A stretch of DNA of 64,000 nt from Xanthomonas rydalmerensis (GTDB lineage Bacteria; Pseudomonadota; Gammaproteobacteria; Xanthomonadales; Xanthomonadaceae), in assembly GCF_033170385.1 (NCBI RefSeq), contig NZ_CP126170.1:4364001-4428000 (forward strand), given 5' to 3'. Below, one piece after another: positions 1 to 9,359 of the stretch. Numbering within the stretch: position 1 is the first letter of the stretch; every line of letters starts with the position of its first letter. The translations under genes were made by a program, and so were the position numbers. The notes under the pieces are model-generated. The model did not search any database, was not told where the DNA came from, and was given only the letters and a program-made list of their open reading frames with translations.

Positions 1-1047
1 CTGCGAAGCCGCAGCGTGGTCAGCGACGGCAACGGCGCCGCGCAGACACGGGCCGACCTGGACGCGCTGCGCCGCATCCCCGGCGTGCGCGACGCCAGCA
101 TCATCAACCAGGCACTGTTCGGCGATTCGCTCGGCTACAGCGGCGTGTCGCTGCGCCCGGACCAGGAACGCAGCACCCTGCATGCGGTGCAGTACTTCGG
201 CGACGCACGGCTGCTCGACACCCTGGGGCTGCATCTGGTCGCAGGGCGCCGCTTCGCGGAAGACGAGTTCATCGACTACGCGCAACTGCGCGATCCGGTC
301 GCCAAGCGCATCCCGCCCTCGGTCATCCTCAGCCAGTCGCTGGCGCAACGCCTGTTCTCCGGCCAGAACGCGGTGGGCCGCACCATCTACGTCTACGGCG
401 AACACCGCGTCGTCGGCGTGGTGCAGCGCCTGGTGCAGCCCCGCGAAGGCGGGACCACCGGCCAGTACGAAGACACGATGCTGTTCCCGGTGAACGTTCC
501 CTACGATCACGGCACCTACCTGCTGCGCGTAAGCGACCCGGCGCAGCGCGAGGCGATATTGCGGCAAGCCAAGGCGACGCTGTCGCAACACGGTCCACGG
601 CGCATGGTGAACGGCGCCAAGACCTTGCAGCAGGCGCGCGCGGCCTACTACCGCGACGACCAGGCGATGGCCTGGCTGCTGGTCGGCGTGAGCGTGGCGC
701 TGCTGCTGATCACCGCGCTGGGCATCGTCGGCCTGACCAGCTTCTGGGTGCAGCAACGCACCAAGCAGATCGGCATCCGCCGCGCGCTCGGCGCCACCTG
801 CACGCAGATCCTGCGGCATTTCCAACTGGAGAACTTCCTGCTCGCCAGCACCGGCATCGTGCTGGGCATGTTGCTGGCCTACGCCGCCAACCTGTACCTG
901 ATGAGCGCCTACGAGTTGCCGCGGCTGCCGCTGTGGTACCTGCCGGTCGGCGCGCTGGTGCTGTGGCTGCTCGGCCAGCTCGCGGTGCTGCCGCCCGCGC
1001 GCCGCGCCGCCGCGGTGCCGCCGGCGGTGGCCACGCGCAGTGTCTGA
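1..1047 (+). CDS. ABC transporter permease, FtsX/MacB type (5' end cut by window)
   Basis: The reading frame is already open at base 1 and ends with TGA at 1045-1047. About 348 residues are visible and roughly 60 N-terminal residues are missing, judged by alignment with the paralogue at 2412. The layout is a periplasmic MacB-PCD-like domain followed by a C-terminal FtsX domain with three hydrophobic segments. The cytoplasmic coupling stretch RTKQIGIRRALGAT is the family signature contacting the ATPase. MacB-type systems usually act in efflux of peptides or antibiotics, or in lipoprotein-like substrate movement. The substrate here is unknown. No ATPase or adaptor gene is in the window, and these may lie upstream. 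The last 60 bases are almost identical to the end of the third permease. Confidence 0.85.
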   Translation: MRSRSVVSDGNGAAQTRADLDALRRIPGVRDASIINQALFGDSLGYSGVSLRPDQERSTLHAVQYFGDARLLDTLGLHLVAGRRFAEDEFIDYAQLRDPVAKRIPPSVILSQSLAQRLFSGQNAVGRTIYVYGEHRVVGVVQRLVQPREGGTTGQYEDTMLFPVNVPYDHGTYLLRVSDPAQREAILRQAKATLSQHGPRRMVNGAKTLQQARAAYYRDDQAMAWLLVGVSVALLLITALGIVGLTSFWVQQRTKQIGIRRALGATCTQILRHFQLENFLLASTGIVLGMLLAYAANLYLMSAYELPRLPLWYLPVGALVLWLLGQLAVLPPARRAAAVPPAVATRSV

Positions 1048-1083
1048 CCCGACGCGGCCACCACCCAAGGAAGGAGCTGTCGC

Positions 1084-2415
1084 ATGTTGAACTATTATCT
1101 GCCGCTGGCCTGGCGCGGCCTGCGGCGTACGCCGGTCGCCACCGCATTGATGGTGCTGGCGATCGGCCTGGGCATCGGCGCGAGCATGACCATGCTGACG
1201 GTGCTGCATGTGATGTCGCGCGATCCGCTGCCGGGCAGAAGCGCTGCGCTCTACACCCCGCATCTTGACCCGTTGCCGGCCAGTTACCCCGATAGCCAGG
1301 AGTGGAGCGATCCGGCTGACAACCTCACCTGGCCCGACGCCATGGCGCTGCTGCGCGCCGCCCCGGCCACGCCACAGGCGGCGATGACCGGCGGGCAGGC
1401 GTTGCTGTGGCCACCGCGCGGGGCCCAAGCGCCGCTCGACCTGAGCGGGCGCTACGCCAGCGCCGGGTTCTTCGCCCTGTTCGGCATCCCGTTGCAGCGC
1501 GGACGCGACTGGAGCGCACAGGACGACCAGAACCATGCCCGCGTCATCGTGCTGAGCCGCACCCTGGCCGATACCCTGTTCGGCGCGCGCGACCCGGTCG
1601 GCCAGCGGGTGGCGCTCGGGGAAAAGCGCATCGGCTTCGAGGTGATCGGCGTGGCCGGCCCATGGAATCCGCAACCGCTGTTCTATGGCGATCCGGGCAG
1701 CAAGGGCAGTTTCGGCCAGCAGGACGATTTCTTCCTGCCGCTGTCGACCGCGATGGAACTGGCGCTGGACGTCAACGGCAACATCAGTAGCTGGGACAAG
1801 GTCAGCGGCGACGACGCGGCGCGATTAAAAGATCCTTCGACCAGCTGGCTGCAATTCTGGGTGCGGCTGGACACGCCGCAACAGGTCGCCGACTACCAGC
1901 GCCTGCTCTACGACTATGCCGCGACACAACACGCCAGCGGACGCTTCCAGCGCCCGCCGGAGCGTGCACGGCTGTACGCGTTGATGGACTGGCTGCGCCA
2001 CCTGCGGATGGTGCCCGACGATGTGCGCCTGCAGACGCTGCTGGCACTGGGCTTCCTCTGGATCTGTCTGGTCAACGTGATCGCCTTGCTGTTGGCGAAA
2101 TTCCTGCGTCGCGGCGGCGAGATCGGCGTGCGGCGCGCGCTCGGCGCCCGCCGGAGCCACGTGTTCCTGCAGTTCGGCAGCGAAGCCGCACTGATCGGGC
2201 TGCTCGGTGGCGGCCTGGGCATCGCGATCGCCGAGCTGGGTCTGTGGAGCGTGCGCCAACGCCCGGACGACTACGCCAGGCTGGCGCGGATGGACCTGCA
2301 GATGCTGCTCGCCACCGTGGCGCTGGCGGTGATCGCCGCGCTGCTGGCGGGCCTGCTGCCCGCATGGCGGGCGAGCCGGATCAACCCCGCCCTGCAGATC
2401 AAGGACCTGACATGA
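1084..2415 (+). CDS. ABC transporter permease, FtsX/MacB type
   Basis: 443 residues with ATG start preceded by AAGGAG. An N-terminal membrane segment lies near residues 15-40, then a large periplasmic domain of about 280 residues, then three C-terminal membrane segments. The FtsX signature GGEIGVRRALGARRSHV lies between the first and second of these. It is a diverged paralogue of its two neighbours, lacking their shared C-terminal tail and ending RASRINPALQIKDLT, the more usual FtsX ending. Its stop overlaps the start of the next permease by four bases (ATGA), indicating translational coupling. It probably forms a heteromeric transporter with one or both neighbours. The substrate cannot be read from sequence. 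Confidence 0.88.
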   Translation: MLNYYLPLAWRGLRRTPVATALMVLAIGLGIGASMTMLTVLHVMSRDPLPGRSAALYTPHLDPLPASYPDSQEWSDPADNLTWPDAMALLRAAPATPQAAMTGGQALLWPPRGAQAPLDLSGRYASAGFFALFGIPLQRGRDWSAQDDQNHARVIVLSRTLADTLFGARDPVGQRVALGEKRIGFEVIGVAGPWNPQPLFYGDPGSKGSFGQQDDFFLPLSTAMELALDVNGNISSWDKVSGDDAARLKDPSTSWLQFWVRLDTPQQVADYQRLLYDYAATQHASGRFQRPPERARLYALMDWLRHLRMVPDDVRLQTLLALGFLWICLVNVIALLLAKFLRRGGEIGVRRALGARRSHVFLQFGSEAALIGLLGGGLGIAIAELGLWSVRQRPDDYARLARMDLQMLLATVALAVIAALLAGLLPAWRASRINPALQIKDLT

Positions 2416-3647
2416 ATCTGCCGATCCGCCCCATCCTCTCCAGCCTGCAGCATCACCGCCTCACCGCCGCGCTGCTGGCGCTGCAGGTCGCGCTGACCTG
2501 CGCCTTCGTCGCCAACGCCGTGTTCCTGATCGGTGGGCGCATCGAACGGTTGCGGGTCCCCAGCGGCTTGCCGGAGCAAGAACTCGCGCTGATCTCGGTC
2601 CGCGGCGTCCAGAGCGATGGCAATGCGTTGGCCCAGCAACAATCCGATCTGCAGGCATTGCGCGGCATCCCCGGTGTCACCGCAGCCGCCGCGATCGGCT
2701 TCAGCCTGCCGCTGTCCGGCGGCGCCAACGACTATGGCGGTTGCCCCGACCGGCAGACGCTGGACCGCGCGATGGCGCAGCATTCGATGGACAATACAGG
2801 GTGCATCCAGGCCACGTATTACTCCGGCTCGCAAGGTTTCGTGCAGGCCATGGGCGCGCACCTGATCGCCGGCCGCGACTTCCGTGCCGACGAATATTCC
2901 ACCGCCTCGCCAAGCGCCGTGATCGTCACCCGCACGCTGGCGCGGCAACTGTGGCCAGGTCAACCTGCGGTGGGCAAAACGCTGTATGGCGGAGTCCAGG
3001 GCGCCATCGTCGTCGGCGTCGTCGACGATCTGCTGCGCACGACGCTGCGTGGCGCAACGGTCGACCACCTTGCCGCACTGTCGCCGCAGCTTCCCGCGGG
3101 CAACCACGTGCAATATCTGTTGCGCAGCGCGCCGCAGGACCGCGAACGGGTCCTGGCCGCAGCGGCCGGCGCGCTGGCAAAGGCAGGGCCGCTGCGGCTG
3201 ATTCCGCGCGAAGGGCGCCGCAGCTACTCCCAGCTGCGGCAGCGCTATTTCCAGCGCGATGCCACCATGATCGGGTTGCTGCTCGCGGCGACCACGGGCC
3301 TGTTGTTCGTGACCGCCCTGGGCATCGGCGGCCTGGCCAGCTTCTGGGTGCAGCAACGCACGCGCCAGATCGGCATCCGCCGTGCCATCGGCGCGACCCG
3401 TCGCGACATCCTGTGGCATTTCCGGACCGAAAACCTGCTGATCGTGAGCGTCGGCAGCGCCGTGGGCATGGTGCTGGCATTGCTGCTCAATCACGCGCTT
3501 TTGCAGCGCTACGATCTGCCACGCTTGCCGCTGGGCTACCTGCCGGCTGTCGCTGCAGCGCTCTTGCTGCTCGGCCAGCTGGCGATACTGCCGCCCGCGC
3601 GCCGCGCCGCCGCGGTGCCGCCGGCAGTGGCCACGCGCAGTGTCTGA
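2412..3647 (+). CDS. ABC transporter permease, FtsX/MacB type
   Basis: 411 residues from the ATG that overlaps the preceding stop. A membrane anchor (about residues 15-40) is followed by a periplasmic domain and three C-terminal membrane segments. The signature RTRQIGIRRAIGATRRDI matches the family. It is closest to the truncated permease at the window start: both contain SFWVQQRT followed by QIGIRRA and both end with the same PPARRAAAVPPAVATRSV tail, so the pair probably arose by duplication around the middle gene. It is followed after about 100 bases by a two-component pair, a common arrangement for inducible MacB-like systems. Confidence 0.88.
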   Translation: MNLPIRPILSSLQHHRLTAALLALQVALTCAFVANAVFLIGGRIERLRVPSGLPEQELALISVRGVQSDGNALAQQQSDLQALRGIPGVTAAAAIGFSLPLSGGANDYGGCPDRQTLDRAMAQHSMDNTGCIQATYYSGSQGFVQAMGAHLIAGRDFRADEYSTASPSAVIVTRTLARQLWPGQPAVGKTLYGGVQGAIVVGVVDDLLRTTLRGATVDHLAALSPQLPAGNHVQYLLRSAPQDRERVLAAAAGALAKAGPLRLIPREGRRSYSQLRQRYFQRDATMIGLLLAATTGLLFVTALGIGGLASFWVQQRTRQIGIRRAIGATRRDILWHFRTENLLIVSVGSAVGMVLALLLNHALLQRYDLPRLPLGYLPAVAAALLLLGQLAILPPARRAAAVPPAVATRSV

Positions 3648-3749
3648 GCCAGCGATGCGCGGACACACGACAAGCCGGACGCAGGCTGCGATGATGCGGC
3701 CTGATCCGTTTTCCTCCACCGGCGCGCCGACCCGCGCCCAAGGTGCACG

Positions 3750-5087
3750 ATGCCCTGCCTGCTGATCATCGACGACAACCCCGCGGTCGCCACTGCGCTG
3801 GAAGTGCTGTTCTCCCTGCACGACATCGACACGGTGTATGCCGACAGCCCGCAGGCTGGCCTGCAGCGCCTGGCCGAGAGCGACATCGACCTGGTGCTGC
3901 AGGACATGAACTTCACCGCCGACACCACCTCCGGCGAGGAAGGCGTGGCCCTGTTCGAGGCGATCCGCACGCGCCATCCGGACCTGCCGGTGATCCTGCT
4001 GACCGCCTGGACCCAGCTCAGCAGCGCGGTGGAACTGGTCAAGGCCGGCGCCGCCGACTACCTGGCCAAACCCTGGGACGACCGCAAGCTGCTGACCACG
4101 GTCAACAACCTGCTGGAACTGTCCGAGACGCGCCGCGAACTGGAGCGCCGCCGCGACGGCGAGCGCCGCCATCGTCAGCAACTGGCGCAGCGCTACGACC
4201 TGTGCGGCGCGGTGTTCGCCGACCCCGCCAGCGAGCGCGCCATCGCCCTGGCCTGCCAGGTCGCGCGTTCGGAACTGCCGGTACTGATCACCGGCCCCAA
4301 CGGCAGCGGCAAGGAGAAGATCGCGCAGATCATCCAGGCCAATTCCTCGGTGCGGCGCGGCCCGTTCGTGGCGCTGAACTGCGGCGCGATCCCGGCCGAC
4401 CTGATCGAGGCCGAACTGTTCGGTGCCGAGGCCGGCGCCTACACCGGCGCCAACAAGGTGCGCGAGGGCAAGTTCGAAGCCGCCGACGGCGGCACCCTGT
4501 TCCTGGACGAGATCGGCAACCTGTCGCTGGCCGGGCAGATGAAGCTGCTGCGGGTGCTGGAGACCGGCCGGTTCGAGCGGCTCGGTTCCAACCGCGAGCG
4601 GCAGGTCAAGGTGCGGGTGATCAGCGCCACCAACGCCGACCTGACCGCGATGATCCGCGAGGGCAGCTTCCGCGAGGATCTGTACTACCGGCTCAACGCG
4701 GTGGAACTGTCGCTGCCGGCGCTGGCCGAGCGCCCCGGCGACATCGTGCCGTTGGCCGAGCACTTCCTCTCCGGCGACAAGCCGCTGTCGTCCGGCGCCT
4801 GCCAGGCACTGCAGCGCCACGCCTGGCCCGGCAACGTGCGCGAACTGCGCAACGTGGTGCAGCGCGCCGAACTGCTGGCCAGCGGCGCGCAGATCGAGGC
4901 CGCCGACCTCAACCTGCCGAAGCCCGCGGCGCCGCGCATGACCGCCGCCGCCGAGCCCGACCGCGAGCGCATCGTGGCCGAACTGGGCCGCGCGCACGGC
5001 GTCATCGCCCAGGCCGCCGCCGAACTGGGCATGAGCCGGCAGGCGCTGTACCGGCGCATGGACCGCTACGGCATCCCGCGCGAATGA
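3750..5087 (+). CDS. Sigma-54-dependent response regulator, NtrC family
   Basis: 445 residues in three domains. The receiver (about 1-120) has phospho-acceptor Asp52 (LQDMNF) and Lys107 in a KPW motif. The AAA+ sigma-54 activation domain (about 150-370) has Walker A GPNGSGKE near residue 182, Walker B FLDEIG near 251, and an arginine-rich REDLYYRLN. The C-terminal Fis-type helix-turn-helix (about 415-442) contains MSRQALYRRM. The sigma-54 contact loop reads GAYTGA instead of the usual GAFTGA, a conservative change at a critical residue. Its ATGA overlap with the downstream kinase shows the cognate partner. It probably activates a -24/-12 promoter of the upstream transporter genes, but no such promoter is visible inside the window. 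Confidence 0.93.
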   Translation: MPCLLIIDDNPAVATALEVLFSLHDIDTVYADSPQAGLQRLAESDIDLVLQDMNFTADTTSGEEGVALFEAIRTRHPDLPVILLTAWTQLSSAVELVKAGAADYLAKPWDDRKLLTTVNNLLELSETRRELERRRDGERRHRQQLAQRYDLCGAVFADPASERAIALACQVARSELPVLITGPNGSGKEKIAQIIQANSSVRRGPFVALNCGAIPADLIEAELFGAEAGAYTGANKVREGKFEAADGGTLFLDEIGNLSLAGQMKLLRVLETGRFERLGSNRERQVKVRVISATNADLTAMIREGSFREDLYYRLNAVELSLPALAERPGDIVPLAEHFLSGDKPLSSGACQALQRHAWPGNVRELRNVVQRAELLASGAQIEAADLNLPKPAAPRMTAAAEPDRERIVAELGRAHGVIAQAAAELGMSRQALYRRMDRYGIPRE

Positions 5088-6439
5088 AACTGCGCCGCTC
5101 CTTCACAGCCATGCTGTTCCTGCGCCTGCTGCCGGTGCTGGCGCTGGCGGCGGCCTTGCCGTGGCTGCTGGCCTACTGGATGGACCGCGGCTGGGAAGTG
5201 GTGACGGCCTCGACGCTGGCCCTGCTGCTGCTGATGTGGTGGACGCTGCGCCGCGCCACCGCGCCAATGCGCTCGGTGTTCCGCGCCCTGGCCGGCACCG
5301 TCAGCAGCTATCGCGACGGCGAGTACAACTTCGGCGTGCACTGGCGCGGCGACGACGAACTGGGCGAGATGGTCGCCGCGCACGCGCAACTGGGCGAGAT
5401 CCTGCGCGAGCAACGCCAGGGCCTGGCGCAGCGCGAGCTGATGCTCGACACCATGGTGCAGAACACCCCGGTGGCGATGCTGCTCACCTCCAAGGGCGGC
5501 GACGGCCTGCGCCGCGTGGTGTTCTCCAACCTGGCCGCGCGCAAGCTGCTGCACAGCGGCTGGAAGCTGGAAGGCCAGCGACTGGACGACCTGTTGCTCG
5601 GCGTGCCGGCCCCGCTGCGTGAGGCGATCTCGCGCGGCGGCGACAGCCTGTTTGCGATCGAGGGCGGCGACGAGGATCCGGACGAGGAGCAGATCTACCA
5701 CCTGTCGCAGCGCCGCTTCCATCTCAACGGCCGCCCGCACGAACTGCTGCTGATCCGCCTGCTCACCGCCGAGCTGCGCCGCCAGGAAGTGCATACGTGG
5801 AAGAAGGTCATCCGGGTCATCAGCCATGAGCTCAACAACTCGCTGGCGCCGATCGCCTCGCTGGCGCACTCCGGCGCCGAACTGGTGCGGCGGCAGAAGG
5901 TGGAGCGGCTGGAAGAGGTGTTCGGCACCATCGAGGAACGCGCGCGGCACCTGGAAGGCTTCATCCGCGGCTACGCGCGCTTCGCCAAGCTGCCACAGCC
6001 GCAACTGCAGACGGTGCACTGGGCGCAGTTCCTGGCCGGGCTGCAGCAGCAGATTCCGTTCGCGCTGGACCTGGAGTCGCCGGACCTGCACAGCCGGGTC
6101 GATCCGGCGCAACTGCAGCAGGCGCTGCTCAACCTGGTCAAGAACGCGCACGAATCCCTGCCCGAGGGACAGACGCCGGCCGACGGCGTGCGCGTGCGTG
6201 TGTCCACACGCCCGGACTGGCTGCGCCTGGAAGTGCTGGACCGCGGCAGCGGCATGAACGAGGCGGTGCTGCACAACGCGCTGATGCCGTTCTATTCGAC
6301 CAAGCGCAACGGCACAGGCCTGGGCCTGGCCCTGACCCGCGAGATCGTCGAAGCCCACGGCGGCCGCCTGTCGCTGCACAACCGCGACCAAGGCGGGTTG
6401 TGCGTGACGGTGCAGTTGCCGCAGGGGGAGCGGGGCTGA
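5084..6439 (+). CDS. Sensor histidine kinase, NtrY-like, partner of the NtrC regulator
   Basis: 451 residues, with the start codon overlapping the regulator's stop. Two N-terminal membrane helices (about 8-30 and 38-55) flank almost no periplasmic loop, so sensing is probably within the membrane or cytoplasm. A HAMP-like linker and a PAS-like region (about 115-230) follow. The phospho-acceptor is His248 in VISHELNNSLAP, the HELNN form seen in NtrB/NtrY kinases. The ATPase domain has N-box NLVKNAHESL near 350, G1 DRGSGM and G2 GTGLGLAL. It should phosphorylate Asp52 of the overlapping regulator. The stop is followed by a convergent acetyltransferase gene. Confidence 0.92.
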   Translation: MKLRRSFTAMLFLRLLPVLALAAALPWLLAYWMDRGWEVVTASTLALLLLMWWTLRRATAPMRSVFRALAGTVSSYRDGEYNFGVHWRGDDELGEMVAAHAQLGEILREQRQGLAQRELMLDTMVQNTPVAMLLTSKGGDGLRRVVFSNLAARKLLHSGWKLEGQRLDDLLLGVPAPLREAISRGGDSLFAIEGGDEDPDEEQIYHLSQRRFHLNGRPHELLLIRLLTAELRRQEVHTWKKVIRVISHELNNSLAPIASLAHSGAELVRRQKVERLEEVFGTIEERARHLEGFIRGYARFAKLPQPQLQTVHWAQFLAGLQQQIPFALDLESPDLHSRVDPAQLQQALLNLVKNAHESLPEGQTPADGVRVRVSTRPDWLRLEVLDRGSGMNEAVLHNALMPFYSTKRNGTGLGLALTREIVEAHGGRLSLHNRDQGGLCVTVQLPQGERG

Positions 6440-6447
6440 TTGTTTTT

Positions 6448-6494
6448 GGAGCCGGGATTGGGGATTCGGGATTGGAGATTCGTAACCCGGCTCC
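6448..6494. repeat. GGGATT repeat with flanking inverted arms
   Basis: Nine-base arms GGAGCCGGG and CCCGGCTCC enclose repeats of the GGGATTGGGGATTCGGGATTGG type. It lies between the convergent kinase and acetyltransferase genes. The same repeat family recurs in the atp spacers and near 46.9 kb. No T tract follows on either strand, so a classical terminator role is not supported. Confidence 0.6.
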
Positions 6495-6548
6495 CGAGAA
6501 ACATGGCAGCCGCTGCAACCTGAGAGACGGCGACTTGCCGCACCCCGC

Positions 6549-7070
6549 TCAGCGCAACGGCAATGGACAGCGCATCGCCACCCGCAGGTGCATCGGAAAA
6601 CCGAGTGCGGCTTCCTGTTGCCAGGTCGCGCACAACTGCGGCCCCCACTGCGTAGGCGGCAACTCGACGAAGCCTTCGCTGGCGTAGAACGGCGCATTCC
6701 ACGGCACGTCGCGCAAGGTGGTCAGCAGCATGCTTGGGAAGCCGGCCGCCATCGCGGCTGCGCGCGCATGCCGTAGCAGCGCACGGCCATGGCCGCGACG
6801 CCCGTAGCGCGGATCCACATCCATCTGTTGCACATGGAAACCATCGTCCAGGCATCCGCCGAGCAGATAGCCCGCGCAATCGCCATCGTCGTCCAGCGCC
6901 ACCCACAGCTGCTCGCGCGCCAGTCCTGCACGCAGGGCGTCCATCTCCAACGCATGCGCCGCGAATACGGCCTGCGCCGCATGGCCCTGCAGCAGGGCGC
7001 CGGCGCGCCGCTCGATTTCCGGCAACCGCGCCAGCTCGTGCTCGCGCGCCAGGCGGATGTGCCTGGCCAT
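6549..7070 (-). CDS. GNAT family N-acetyltransferase
   Basis: 173 residues. The acetyl-CoA binding motif A is clear as MDVDPRYGRRGHGRALL near residues 93-109, followed by the usual helix and a C-terminal FYASEGF strand typical of GNAT folds. Substrate unknown: the family acetylates amines on proteins, antibiotics, polyamines or amino acids. The start codon lies only three bases downstream of the glmU stop, so the two are almost certainly co-transcribed and translationally coupled. That does not by itself imply a cell-wall role. Confidence 0.85.
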   Translation of the reverse strand: MARHIRLAREHELARLPEIERRAGALLQGHAAQAVFAAHALEMDALRAGLAREQLWVALDDDGDCAGYLLGGCLDDGFHVQQMDVDPRYGRRGHGRALLRHARAAAMAAGFPSMLLTTLRDVPWNAPFYASEGFVELPPTQWGPQLCATWQQEAALGFPMHLRVAMRCPLPLR

Positions 7071-7073
7071 GCC

Positions 7074-8441
7074 TCAGTCGCGCTTGCCCGGGCGTTTCCA
7101 GCCCTCGACGGTTTCCTGCCGCACCCGTGCCACGCTCAGCTTTCCGGCCGGCGCGCTGCGGGTAATCACCGAGCCGGCACCGATGGTGGCGCCCTCGCCG
7201 ATCTCCAGCGGCGCCACCAGCGCGCTGTTGGAGCCGACGAACACGCCATCGCCGATCACCGTCTGCGACTTGTTGACGCCGTCGTAGTTGCAGGTGATCA
7301 CGCCGGCGCCGACGTTGACGCCGCTGCCGATGGTGGCATCGCCCAGATAAGTCAGGTGATTGGCCTTGCTGCCGACACCGAGCACCGCCTTCTTGGTCTC
7401 GACGAAATTGCCGATGTGCACGCCATCGGCCAGCACCGTGCCCGGTCGCAACCGGGCGAACGGACCGATCTGCACCGCGCCCTCGGCCACTACGCCTTCC
7501 AGATCGCAATGCGCGCGCACCTCGGTGCCGGGCCCCAGCACCACGTCCTTCAGCCGCACGAACGGGCCGATGCTGACGCCGTCGCCCAGTTCCACCTCGC
7601 CTTCCAGGATCACGTTGGCGTCGATGCACACGTCGTGGCCGACACGCACGCGGCCGCGCTGGTCCAGGCGATGCGGGTCGATCAGCTGCACGCCCTGTTC
7701 GCACAGCGCACGCGCCGCGCGCAACTGCCAGGCGCGCTCCAGTTGCGTCAGCTGCCACGGATCGTTGGCGCCCTCGGCCTCGATCGGATCGGCCACCAGC
7801 ACCATTTCCGCCGGAGTGAACTCGGCGGCAGCCGCGGCGAACACATCGGTCAGGTAGTACTCACGCTGCGCGTTGTCGTTGCGCAACTGCGCCAGCCAGC
7901 GCTTCAACGCAGTGGACTCGGCGGTGACGATGCCGGTGTTGATGGTGCGGATGCGCCGCTGCTCGTCGTCGGCATCCTTCTGCTCGACGATCGCCGCGAC
8001 CTTGCCGGCGGCGTCGCGCACGATGCGGCCGTAGCCGGTGGGATCCTCCGGTTCGGCCACCAGCACCGCGACGCGGCCGGGCGCATGCAGCAGGCGGATC
8101 AGGGTTTCGGCGCGGATCAGCGGCACGTCGCCGTACAGCACCAGCACCGTGGCCGCGTCGGGCACGGCCGCCATCGCCTGCTGCACCGCGTGGCCGGTGC
8201 CCAGCTGTTGCGCCTGCTCGGCCCACAGCAGGTCCGGCTGGTCGGCGAAGGCCGCCAGCACCGCATCGCCGCCATGGCCATGGACGATGTGGATCGCATC
8301 CGGCTGCAGCTGGCGCGCGGTCTCGATCACGTGCGCCAGCATCGGCCGGCCGGCGATCGGCTGCAGCACCTTGGGCTTGACCGACTTCATCCGCTTGCCC
8401 GCGCCGGCGGCGAGGATCACGACGTGCAGTGGCAGGCTCAT
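7074..8441 (-). CDS. glmU: Bifunctional UDP-GlcNAc pyrophosphorylase / GlcN-1-P acetyltransferase
   Basis: 455 residues, matching the usual GlmU length. It makes UDP-N-acetylglucosamine from glucosamine-1-phosphate in two steps, feeding peptidoglycan and LPS synthesis in the cytoplasm. The N-terminal uridylyltransferase begins with [14 protein letters not shown] (residues about 7-20, the GxGxxMxS signature), with Lys25 in KVLQPIAG and YGDVPLI. The C-terminal left-handed beta-helix (from about 255) carries hexapeptide repeats and ends with acetyltransferase motifs including NFVETKKA and NYDGVNK. The start was chosen at the ATG giving [13 protein letters not shown], because the open frame upstream has no family similarity. 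Confidence 0.97.
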   Translation of the reverse strand: MSLPLHVVILAAGAGKRMKSVKPKVLQPIAGRPMLAHVIETARQLQPDAIHIVHGHGGDAVLAAFADQPDLLWAEQAQQLGTGHAVQQAMAAVPDAATVLVLYGDVPLIRAETLIRLLHAPGRVAVLVAEPEDPTGYGRIVRDAAGKVAAIVEQKDADDEQRRIRTINTGIVTAESTALKRWLAQLRNDNAQREYYLTDVFAAAAAEFTPAEMVLVADPIEAEGANDPWQLTQLERAWQLRAARALCEQGVQLIDPHRLDQRGRVRVGHDVCIDANVILEGEVELGDGVSIGPFVRLKDVVLGPGTEVRAHCDLEGVVAEGAVQIGPFARLRPGTVLADGVHIGNFVETKKAVLGVGSKANHLTYLGDATIGSGVNVGAGVITCNYDGVNKSQTVIGDGVFVGSNSALVAPLEIGEGATIGAGSVITRSAPAGKLSVARVRQETVEGWKRPGKRD

Positions 8442-8551
8442 GGGGCGGTTCCGTTGCGGGTGGACGACGAATTCTAGAGGCTGCCGGCCACGCCTGCCGT
8501 CACGACCGCGCCACACGCGACGGGCTGTACATCGACGCCGCAGGCGCTAGC

Positions 8552-8965
8552 ATGCGCGATCGTCTCCTCCTGCGGATGTTCATGGGTCTTTTGCGCCAGG
8601 GCAGCCAGTTCCTGCTGATCGGCCTGCTGCAATTGCTGATCGACTGGAGCGTGTTCGTCGCCGCCACCGCGGCCGGCATGCCGACGGTGCCGGGCAACGT
8701 GCTGGGCCGCGTCTGCGGCGCCCTGCTCGGGTTCTGGCTCAACGGCCGCATCACCTTCGCCAGCGACGACGCCGCACGCCTGGGCTGGCGCCGCTTCGGC
8801 CGCTTCATGGCCATGTGGCTGGTGCTTACCGTGCTCAGCACCTGGCTGGTGGCGCTGTGCGCGCACGCGCTGGGCCTGCGCCTGGCCTGGCTGGCAAAGC
8901 CGCTGGTCGAAGGCATGCTGGCGGTGGTGTCGTTCTTCCTGGGCCGGCAGCTGGTCTACCGCTAG
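8552..8965 (+). CDS. GtrA-like membrane protein
   Basis: 137 residues with four predicted membrane helices (about 16-36, 46-66, 82-105, 112-132). The pattern fits the GtrA family: a FLLIGLLQLLIDWSVF first helix, NVLGRVCGALLGFWLNGRITF with the conserved Asn and aromatic residues, and a last helix ending FFLGRQLVYR. GtrA-like proteins are proposed to flip undecaprenyl-phosphate-linked sugars for cell-surface polysaccharide modification. No glycosyltransferase partner is adjacent. It diverges from glmU across a 110-base spacer. Starts at 8576 or 8582 are also possible. Confidence 0.8.
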   Translation: MRDRLLLRMFMGLLRQGSQFLLIGLLQLLIDWSVFVAATAAGMPTVPGNVLGRVCGALLGFWLNGRITFASDDAARLGWRRFGRFMAMWLVLTVLSTWLVALCAHALGLRLAWLAKPLVEGMLAVVSFFLGRQLVYR

Positions 8966-9026
8966 CCCTGGCAGCACGGCGGGCGTACAGACGGCACGCC
9001 GCTGCACGCAATCGGCATAGATGGCT

Positions 9027-9052
9027 GTCGGGGCTGAAGCCCCTCCCACAAG
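9027..9052. repeat. REP-like palindrome (half unit)
   Basis: Short palindrome of the form GGGGCTGAAGCCCC followed by TCCCAC. It is a variant of the repeated GTAGGAGCGGCTTCAGCCGC family found seven or more times here. A degenerate partner (GTGGGGGCGACTTCAGGG) follows at about 9079. Confidence 0.7.
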
Positions 9053-9123
9053 AGCCAGCGGATGCCGGGAGCGTCCCTGTGGGGGCGACTTCAGGGAACC
9101 TCGAATAACCACGCAGTCCCTTT

Positions 9124-9189
9124 GTAGGAGCTGCTTCAGCTGCGACAAGCTCTACCGGAAACGCCGGTCGCGGCTGAAGCCGCTCCTAC
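9124..9189. repeat. REP-like inverted pair (BIME-like)
   Basis: Two copies of the family palindrome in opposite orientation (GTAGGAGCTGCTTCAGCTGC and its complement-like partner ending CCGCTCCTAC) separated by about 20 bases containing ACCGGAAACGCCGGT. The whole unit can fold as a long hairpin. Together with the preceding unit it fills most of the 393-base gene-free stretch 8966-9359, where nothing else is evident. Confidence 0.85.
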
Positions 9190-9359
9190 GAGGATAAAGA
9201 TGTGTCCGGCTGCGCCGCGGCAACGAGTGTTATTAGAGAGACCCTTCAGTCGCGACGATCGAAGCCCGAACGACGGGCCCGCATCTGGGGCGCTGATCGC
9301 CAGAACAACTTCGCCTCCCTCCAACGCAGGCCATCCGTCGCCGGCCCACTACCGAAGAC

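Noticed and set aside
2271..4997. 908-codon open frame on the minus strand opposite two permeases and the NtrC-type regulator
   Set aside because: High GC leaves antisense frames open. Its composition is low-complexity His/Gln/Val/Ala/Gly with no domain, while the plus-strand genes have clear motifs.
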